Source: S012-109 sp964425105
Lineage (GTDB): Bacteria; Pseudomonadota; Gammaproteobacteria; SZUA-140
Length of the DNA: 21,780 nt
NCBI GenBank assembly: GCA_964425105.1
Contig: CAYRLE010000042.1
Coordinates: forward strand, 1 to 21,780
Reading direction: 5' to 3'
Shown here: piece by piece, positions 17,001 to 21,780 of the stretch
How the letters are laid out: each line of letters opens with the position of its first letter
How positions within the stretch are numbered: position 1 is the first letter of the stretch
Notes under the pieces: generated by a model
The model's input: only the letters and a program-made list of their open reading frames with translations
Databases searched by the model: none
What the model was told of the DNA's origin: nothing
Position numbers and translations under genes: made by a program

Positions 17001-17586
17001 CGGCCAGTACATCGTGGATGGCGATCGCACCTCCACCGCCACCCAGTCTTTCTATGGCATCTGGGACCATGGCAAAAAAAGCATTGGACGCAGCAACCTC
17101 CTGGCCCAGCCCCTAAGCTCTGTCACCAGTAGCACCCGGGTAACCACGGCCGTGGAGGTGGACTACAAAACCCAGGATGGCTGGTATATCGATCTCACCA
17201 GCGGTGAACGGGTAGCAGTCAATCCCAAGGTCCGCGGGGAGTACGTCTTCTTCAACACCCTGATCCCAGCAACCTCGGCCTGCAGCTTCGGAGGCAGTGG
17301 CTGGCTGATGGTGGTGAGACAGGTCAACGGCGGCACGCCACAAGACCCGGTCTTCGACATCAACAACGACTTCGAGGTCAACGACAGCGACCTGGTGGAT
17401 GACAATGGCACCGCCAAGGCGCCAGCGGGCATCAAGTTTGGCGAGGGACTGCCCGCGGAATCCAATTTCCTCGGCGATAATCAGTACACCCCGGGCAGCA
17501 CCGGCAACCTGGTACAGAAGACCATCGATGCCGGCTCGCTGCTCAAGAAAGGACGCCTGTCCTGGCAGGAATTGCATAGTAATTGA
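14062..17586 (+). CDS. pilY1: Type IV pilus tip-associated adhesin PilY1
   Basis: Secreted protein of 1174 residues. The signal peptide (about 1-28) ends near GAATGAP. The N-terminal part contains a von Willebrand A-like motif, NIVFLSDDSGSM, with D53-x-S55-x-S57 as a MIDAS-type site, and ILMTDGYYNG (Asp376) further on. The C-terminal half is the PilY1 beta-propeller: IIYIGSNDGMLHGF (708-721), GWKTVLIGGLRGGGRALFAL, then DLDGNGTADRAYAGD (900-914), the known calcium loop type. Two more EF-hand-like loops are at 197-208 and 1099-1110. A run of seven serines follows the central loop. In characterised bacteria PilY1 controls pilus extension, surface sensing and adhesion. The start is ATG 14062, seven bases after GGAG (14051-14054); ATG 14056 is too close to it. 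Confidence 0.94.
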   Translation: MKQSTLTQYAGMAVLFLSLAISTGAATGAPGTLSQTPLYLSTSVEPNIVFLSDDSGSMDWTLMTPEDSGVIWLNGWIYYYALPAPDNAYFWTVASEEHLINNEGVAAPALGVWRARNSDYNKMYYNPAVTYKPWKGVNSNGNTYSNSPPAAALINPYNPGAGTVDLTSLTSYNTDFPGVGWMTVLNYYPARYYSWTDSNSNGVVDAGDAHTLVEITNTATPMTPTPPATYTGSAARSDCVAAPVCTYAEEIQNFANWFTYYRKREFSAKNAIGSVVADINFGRVGYGTIHNNNNVNIPVASMNSDPASGNKRSVLDNIYTTISSGGTPLRTNLRDMGRYFECDSGNFYGVSGSNCPILSTSKGGMCQQNFTILMTDGYYNGWSPGLPQANADGDNNTSFDGGSYGDSRSNTLADVAMHYYERDLATSLNDEVPTTPGVDDASHQHMVTYTVSFGVAGTLDPDDTKTPGNASDTDPTDAGFSWPNPSAGDPEKIDDLWHAAYNGRGLFLSAQDPESLSSALSDALADVTDRTSSAAAVAFNSTTLGTGSAVYLAQFNSSSWKGELYSYDLDPFTGAVSGTPNWQASAALDGMAPASRFIITLNRDTGSGVVFDTLSDLSTTQQGDLNTGPGGVADGLGQARIDYLRGDRSDEGTGNNFRIRSSVLGDIVHSNPVYVGPPQMNYPDAAPFGTGSNAYSGFKSTKAGRPGIIYIGSNDGMLHGFRESDGQEVLAYVPHALFSNAATNGLHYLSDPGYVHRYYADLSPTVSDVRIKTTASGSVGWKTVLIGGLRGGGRALFALDITDPSTFASGAADDIVMWEFSSDDDPDLGYTYSKPSIALMNNGRWAAVFGNGYNDSGAGEAKLFILFLDGGLDGTWTPGSDYIEITTKAADGLSTVNLIDLDGNGTADRAYAGDLNGNLWAFDLSSSSSSSWDVAYKTGPNPKPLFSSPGQPITAKPVAAKQTVSVTGSTDPNIMVFFGTGQYIVDGDRTSTATQSFYGIWDHGKKSIGRSNLLAQPLSSVTSSTRVTTAVEVDYKTQDGWYIDLTSGERVAVNPKVRGEYVFFNTLIPATSACSFGGSGWLMVVRQVNGGTPQDPVFDINNDFEVNDSDLVDDNGTAKAPAGIKFGEGLPAESNFLGDNQYTPGSTGNLVQKTIDAGSLLKKGRLSWQELHSN

Positions 17587-17619
17587 ACGTATTCACCCAT
17601 GAATCCAAGGAATTAAGAG

Positions 17620-17961
17620 ATGAATATGAAACAGCTGAGTATTCTCACAGCACTTGGCCTGATACTGCTGACTCCCTTTGCCTGGGCAGCCTCCCTGCCA
17701 GACTATTATCCACAGAGCTTCCGTCTTAGCGGCACCTTGCAGCGCATCGATGCCAGCCGCAACATCGTCGTGATCGCGGACACCCTGATGCAGATCCCCG
17801 CCAATCTCAAGGTCCATACCCTCCACACCGAGTTTGGCACTATCAACAGTCTGCGCCCCGGCATGAAGGTCGGCGCTGTCCTGTCCATGACCCGTCATGG
17901 CAAACCCATGGTCAACGAAATCTGGGTGCTGCCGGACGATTATCAACAGCATTTTCACTGA
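17620..17961 (+). CDS. pilY2: PilY2-like small exported protein
   Basis: Protein of 113 residues with a clear signal peptide ending PFAWA (residue 23). The mature part looks beta-rich: LSGTLQRIDASRNIVVIAD and INSLRPGMKVGAVLSMTRHG, and has no cysteine. PilY2 of P. aeruginosa, as I recall, is a protein of about this size encoded between pilY1 and pilE, so position and length support the name; sequence similarity was not tested. Its role is poorly known even there. AAGGA at 17607-17611 lies eight bases before ATG 17620; a second ATG at 17626 is possible. It lies 33 bases after pilY1 and 29 bases before pilE. Confidence 0.7.
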   Translation: MNMKQLSILTALGLILLTPFAWAASLPDYYPQSFRLSGTLQRIDASRNIVVIADTLMQIPANLKVHTLHTEFGTINSLRPGMKVGAVLSMTRHGKPMVNEIWVLPDDYQQHFH

Positions 17962-17990
17962 GCATGCCCTGACTGGAGGAGAGAACCATC

Positions 17991-18377
17991 ATGAATACAA
18001 ATAATTCGTCGGGCTTCACACTGGTAGAACTCATCATCGTCATCACCATCATCGGTATTCTGGCTGCCATTGCCATACCGGCCTACAACAACAGTATGAC
18101 CCAGACGAGACGCTCCGACGGGCAGGGCGCGTTGCTGGACATCATGGGCAAGCAAGAGCGCTACTATACGGAAAACAACAGCTACACAACCGATCTGGCG
18201 CTGCTACCCGCGGATGGCGCCTCAAAAGAAGGCTTCTACACTATTACTGCCAGCGCCTGCGGCAGTGGGATCAGCAGCTGCGTGAAGCTGACGGCCACCC
18301 CGGGTTCGGTGCAGTCTGCAGACGGCGCGCTGACGCTGGACTCGCGGGGTGTGAAGACGCCGGCGGAGAAATGGTGA
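17991..18377 (+). CDS. pilE: Type IV pilus minor pilin PilE
   Basis: Prepilin of 128 residues. The short leader MNTNNSSG is cut after Gly8; the mature start is FTLVELIIVITIIGILAAIA with Glu13 at +5. YNNSMTQTRRSDGQGALLDI and RYYTENNSY are typical of PilE-type pilins. Cys90 and Cys97 probably form the C-terminal disulfide loop. At this operon position it corresponds to PilE, the minor pilin, rather than the major subunit PilA, though a larger structural role cannot be excluded. A strong GGAGGAGAG ribosome binding site precedes ATG 17991. It is the last gene of the operon; its stop directly abuts the stop of convergent ispH, with no terminator visible between them. Confidence 0.93.
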   Translation: MNTNNSSGFTLVELIIVITIIGILAAIAIPAYNNSMTQTRRSDGQGALLDIMGKQERYYTENNSYTTDLALLPADGASKEGFYTITASACGSGISSCVKLTATPGSVQSADGALTLDSRGVKTPAEKW

Positions 18378-19328
18378 TTACTCCTCACCCGCCACCAGCT
18401 GCAATTCCCGGGGCAAAGAGAAGACCACGTTTTCGGCACGGCCTTCGATCTCTGTGACCGCGGCGGCACCCCAAGCCCTGAGTTGCTGGATCACTTCCTG
18501 AGCCAGGACCTCCGGGACCGAGGCACCGGCGCTGACACCCACGGCCTGCACCCCGTCCAGCCACTGGCGCTGAATCTCCGCGGCATCATCGATCAGGAAA
18601 GCCTTGGCGCCATGGCGCGCCGCGATCTCCTTCAGGCGGTTGGAATTGGAACTGTTGCGGGAACCCACCACCAGCACCAGCTGACAACGCTCAGCCAGGA
18701 TTTTCACCGCATCCTGACGATTCTGGGTGGCATAGCAGATATCGTCCTTGCGCGGTCCCACGATGCGTGGGAAACGGCGGCGCAGGGCAGCGATGATCTC
18801 GGCGGTATCATCCATGGAGAGCGTGGTCTGGGTGACATAGGCCAGTCTGTCGGGATCCTGTACTGTCAGCCGCTGCACATCCTCCAGCGATTCCACCAGA
18901 TAGATGCGCAGGCCGTCGTCATGGTGATATTGACCCAGCGTTCCCTCCACCTCGGGATGGCCGGCATGACCGATGAGCACGCATTCCCGCTTTTCTTCCT
19001 GGTGCCGGACCACTTCCACGTGGACCTTGGTCACCAAGGGGCAGGTGGCATCGAAAACCCGCAAGCCGCGTGCCGCCGCCTCCTCCCGCACCGCCGGAGA
19101 AACACCGTGGGCACTGAAGATCACCGTCGCCCCCTCCGGCACCTCATGGAGCTCTTCCACGAATACGGCGCCCTGCTGACGCAGCCTCTCCACCACGAAG
19201 CGGTTGTGAACCACCTCGTGACGCACATAGATGGGGGCGCCAAAGTGCGCCAGCACCTGCTCCACGATGGCGATGGCGCGGTTGACGCCGGCGCAGAAAC
19301 CGCGGGGATTGGCCAGATAGACATGCAT
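18378..19328 (-). CDS. ispH: 4-hydroxy-3-methylbut-2-enyl diphosphate reductase IspH
   Basis: Cytoplasmic iron-sulfur enzyme of 316 residues, the usual length. It catalyses the last step of the MEP pathway, reducing HMBPP to IPP and DMAPP. All three cluster cysteines are present: Cys12 in NPRGFCAGVNRA, Cys96 in DATCPLVTKVH, and Cys198 in DDICYATQNRQ. Substrate-site residues His41 (VVHN), His74 (SAHG), His124 and Glu127 (HAGHPEVEG) and Thr168 (VTQTT) are also there, so it should be active. ATG 19328 is preceded by GAGAGGA. It follows lspA by 15 bases on the same strand and ends head-on against pilE. Confidence 0.97.
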   Translation of the reverse strand: MHVYLANPRGFCAGVNRAIAIVEQVLAHFGAPIYVRHEVVHNRFVVERLRQQGAVFVEELHEVPEGATVIFSAHGVSPAVREEAAARGLRVFDATCPLVTKVHVEVVRHQEEKRECVLIGHAGHPEVEGTLGQYHHDDGLRIYLVESLEDVQRLTVQDPDRLAYVTQTTLSMDDTAEIIAALRRRFPRIVGPRKDDICYATQNRQDAVKILAERCQLVLVVGSRNSSNSNRLKEIAARHGAKAFLIDDAAEIQRQWLDGVQAVGVSAGASVPEVLAQEVIQQLRAWGAAAVTEIEGRAENVVFSLPRELQLVAGEE

Positions 19329-19343
19329 GGTGATGGGGTCCTC

Positions 19344-19829
19344 TCAGCTGCTCGCGCGGGGCCGTCGGCGCAGGCTGTCGATGATCAACAGCAGCGCCCC
19401 AATGGTAATGGCGGAATCCGCGATATTGAATGCCGGCCAGTGCCAGCGCCCATAATAGACATCGATGAAGTCTACCACATAGCCCAGACGGATCCGGTCC
19501 CAGACATTGCCCAGTGCACCGCCCAGGATCAGTGACAGGCCCGCCGCCGTCAGGGTCTCGCGGCGCGGCAGGCGCAGCAGCCACCAGAGAATGACGGCGC
19601 TCACCAACAGGGCGAGCACCGCAAAGAGCCAGCGTTGCCAGCCGCCGGCCTCACTGAGAAAACTGAAGGCGGCGCCCTGATTGTGCATCAGGGTCAGGTT
19701 CAGGAAGGGCAGCACGGCGCGCGGCTCATGGGGCGCCAACCAGGCACTGGCGGCCGCCTTGCTGGCCTGGTCCAGGATGATCAGCAACAGGCTTAAGCCC
19801 AGCCATCTTGCCGCCGGAGGCAGTTTCAT
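19344..19829 (-). CDS. lspA: Lipoprotein signal peptidase LspA (signal peptidase II)
   Basis: Inner-membrane aspartic protease of 161 residues with four membrane segments (about 9-27, 66-86, 95-108, 137-152). It removes signal peptides from prolipoproteins after lipidation. Catalytic aspartates are Asp120 in RLGYVVDFIDV and Asp138 in FNIADSA; the conserved HNQGAAFSF (49-57) and GNVWDR (107-112) are present. ATG 19829 lies 12 bases after the ileS stop, a classic ileS-lspA pair. The two lipoproteins at the left of this window would be substrates. Confidence 0.97.
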   Translation of the reverse strand: MKLPPAARWLGLSLLLIILDQASKAAASAWLAPHEPRAVLPFLNLTLMHNQGAAFSFLSEAGGWQRWLFAVLALLVSAVILWWLLRLPRRETLTAAGLSLILGGALGNVWDRIRLGYVVDFIDVYYGRWHWPAFNIADSAITIGALLLIIDSLRRRPRASS

Positions 19830-19841
19830 GGGCGTTGCACC

Positions 19842-21780
19842 TCAGGCGTAGCGGCGGGTCTCGCCGCTGCCCGCCACATTGGCCACGCAACGGCCGCACA
19901 AGCCGGGATGCTCCGGGTCGCTGCCCACATCCGGACGGTGGTGCCAGCAGCGCACGCATTTTTCGTGGGGCGAACGGCTGGCCACGATCCATAGCTGTCC
20001 CGCCTCGTCCATGGCGACGGCCCCAGCCGGCTTCTCAGCCAAGGTGTGGAGGCGCGCCTCCGAGGTGATGAGCACGAAACGCAGTTCCTCTCCCAGCCGC
20101 GCCAGGGTCTCGCAGCGCTCAGGGGCGCAGTAGAGATCCACCTCCGCATCCAGAGAGGAACCGATGTCGCCAGCCACTCGCAGCTTCTCCAACTCGCGGC
20201 TCACGGCTTCGCGCACGGCGATCACCTCGTCCCAGAAGGCAAAGCCCATGCCTGAGCGCTCCAGGGCGGCGGGATATGGTGCCAGCGGCGCATACCACTC
20301 CTCCAGGAAGACCGAGGCGCCCCGCTCCCCGGGCATATGGCGCCAGATATCCTCGGCGGTGAAACTGAGGATGGGCGCAATCCAGCGCACCAGGGCCTCC
20401 ACCACATGGTACATGGCGCTCTGCGCGGAACGGCGCGCAGTACTGTCGGCCTGGGTGGTGTATTGGCGGTCCTTGATGATATCGAGATAGAAGGCCCCCA
20501 TGTCCACGGCACAGAAATTGTGGACCTTCTGATAGATCTGATGAAACTCGTAGTCTTCATAGGCCTGGCGGACCTCCTCCTGGAGGCGGGCGGCACGCGC
20601 CACCACCCAGCGGTCCAGCGCCAGCAGCGCCTCCTCCTCGAGGAGATGCTCGGCAGGCTCGAAGCCGTTGAGATTGGCCAGCAGAAAACGGGCCGTGTTG
20701 CGCATGCGCCGGTAGGCATCGGCCATGCGCCTGAGGATCTCGTCGGACACGCTCATCTCGCTGCGGTAGTCGGTGGCCGCCACCCACAGGCGCAGGATAT
20801 CCGCTCCCAGGGAATTGACCACCTTCTGGGGCGCGATCACGTTGCCCAGGGACTTGGACATCTTGCGCCCCTCGGCATCCACGGTGAAACCGTGGGTCAG
20901 CACCGCCTTGTAGGGCGCCTGCCCGTCCATGGCCACCGCCGTCAGCAGCGAGGACTGGAACCAGCCGCGGTGCTGGTCGGAACCCTCCAGATAGAGATCC
21001 GCCGGCCAGGCCAGGGCCTCGTTGCGGCGCAGCACACAGAAATGGGTGACGCCGGAATCGAACCACACGTCGAGGGTGTCACAGACCTTTTCGTAGTCCT
21101 GCGCCTCCTCCCCCAGCAGTTCGGCTGCATCCAGTTCGAACCAGGCGTCGATGCCCTGCTGCGCCACGCGCTGCGCCACCGCCTCCATCAGTTCCGCGCT
21201 GCGGGGATGGAGATGCCCTGCCTCGCGGTGCACGAACAGGGCGATGGGCACTCCCCAGGTACGCTGCCGCGACACGCACCAGTCGGGGCGCTTGGCCACC
21301 ATGCCCTCGATGCGCGCCTGGCCCCAGTCGGGCATCCAGTGAACGCCGCGGATGGCCTCCAGGGCCGCCTGGCGCAGCCCCTGCTGGTCCATGCTGATGA
21401 ACCATTGGGGCGTGGCGCGGAAAATGATGGGGGTCTTGTGGCGCCAGCAGTGGGGATAGCTGTGGCGCAGGGCCTCTTCGTGAAGCAGGGCGCCGCGCGC
21501 CTTGAGCACCTCGATGATTTGCTCATTGGCGTTGAACACATGTTCGCCGCCGAACAACGGGGTATCGGGCAGGAAGCAGCCATTGCCGTCCACCGGGTTG
21601 TCCACCGGCAGGCCATAGCGGGCCCCCACCACGTAGTCCTCCTGGCCATGGCCGGGGGCGGTGTGCACCGCACCGGTGCCGCTTTCCGCCGTCACGTGGT
21701 CACCCAGCACCATGGGCACCTCGCGCTCGTAGAAGGGATGCTGCAGCTTGGCCCCTTCCAGGTCGCTGCCCTTGCAATAG
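19842..21780 (-). CDS. ileS: Isoleucyl-tRNA synthetase IleRS, N-terminus outside the window
   Basis: The frame stays open to the right edge, with about 646 codons visible; it includes residues before the first in-window Met (YCKGSDLEGAKLQHPFYE), so the gene extends beyond 21780 and lacks its HIGH-motif region here. Seen in order: editing-domain (CP1) sequence LGDHVTAESGTGAVHTAPGH, RQRTWGVPIALF, the catalytic KMSKS (codons at 20864-20850), GADILRLWVAATDYRSEMSV, the anticodon-binding helical region, and a C-terminal zinc site CVRCWHHRP...CGRC. The GTGAVHTAPGHGQEDY motif indicates a functional editing site. The enzyme charges tRNA-Ile and is essential. It is the first of the visible ileS-lspA-ispH operon. 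Confidence 0.97.
   Translation of the reverse strand, partial: YCKGSDLEGAKLQHPFYEREVPMVLGDHVTAESGTGAVHTAPGHGQEDYVVGARYGLPVDNPVDGNGCFLPDTPLFGGEHVFNANEQIIEVLKARGALLHEEALRHSYPHCWRHKTPIIFRATPQWFISMDQQGLRQAALEAIRGVHWMPDWGQARIEGMVAKRPDWCVSRQRTWGVPIALFVHREAGHLHPRSAELMEAVAQRVAQQGIDAWFELDAAELLGEEAQDYEKVCDTLDVWFDSGVTHFCVLRRNEALAWPADLYLEGSDQHRGWFQSSLLTAVAMDGQAPYKAVLTHGFTVDAEGRKMSKSLGNVIAPQKVVNSLGADILRLWVAATDYRSEMSVSDEILRRMADAYRRMRNTARFLLANLNGFEPAEHLLEEEALLALDRWVVARAARLQEEVRQAYEDYEFHQIYQKVHNFCAVDMGAFYLDIIKDRQYTTQADSTARRSAQSAMYHVVEALVRWIAPILSFTAEDIWRHMPGERGASVFLEEWYAPLAPYPAALERSGMGFAFWDEVIAVREAVSRELEKLRVAGDIGSSLDAEVDLYCAPERCETLARLGEELRFVLITSEARLHTLAEKPAGAVAMDEAGQLWIVASRSPHEKCVRCWHHRPDVGSDPEHPGLCGRCVANVAGSGETRRYA

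Noticed and set aside
18483..19535. Plus-strand open frame of 350 codons opposite ispH and lspA
   Set aside because: It is antisense to two clearly functional genes and spans their junction; the sequence has no domain signature.

Overview
The window is a GC-rich chromosomal segment from a gammaproteobacterium. The main evidence is its right half: a FimU/FimT-like minor pilin, then pilV, pilW, pilX, pilY1, a pilY2-like gene and pilE on the + strand, meeting ispH, lspA and ileS head-on from the - strand. This is the order I recall from the Pseudomonas aeruginosa fimU-pilE locus, where thiO also lies on the left side; genus and species cannot be read from the sequence.

Layout. 1-1682: the tail of one gene, then a lipoprotein built of DUF5666-like modules and a clear terminator. 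1683-2073: a 390-base gap holding a minus-strand hairpin terminator and a minus-strand TATAAT box, a candidate small RNA. 2074-3855: a lipoprotein resembling metallophosphoesterases with some metal ligands changed. 3852-7586 (-): an apparent operon of an MBOAT O-acyltransferase, an SGNH hydrolase with TPR repeats, and a small two-cysteine exported protein, directly preceded by tRNA-Thr(CGT) at 7610-7685. 7727-8854 (-): glycine oxidase thiO. 9073-9239: a 167-bp palindromic MITE-like element. 9291-10790: an HDOD-GGDEF diguanylate cyclase. 10874-10925: a decayed, inverted end of the same MITE. 11422-18377: the minor pilin operon. 18378-21780 (-): ispH, lspA and ileS, with ileS running off the right edge.

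How it fits together. The minor pilins and the adhesin-like PilY1 prime and tip type IV pili. The HDOD-GGDEF gene sits just upstream and could supply c-di-GMP that affects pilus-dependent surface behaviour, but that link is inferred from position only. The MBOAT/SGNH pair looks like a module for O-acylating an exported glycan; the substrate is unknown. ispH (isoprenoids), lspA (lipoprotein signal peptidase) and ileS are housekeeping genes. LspA would process the two lipoproteins at the left of the window.

No clearly novel defence or biosynthetic system is visible. The best leads are the palindromic element and its inverted remnant flanking the HDOD-GGDEF gene inside otherwise conserved synteny, the candidate small RNA at 1783-1934, the SGNH protein with TPRs inside its catalytic domain, and a PilY1 with three separate EF-hand-like calcium loops.
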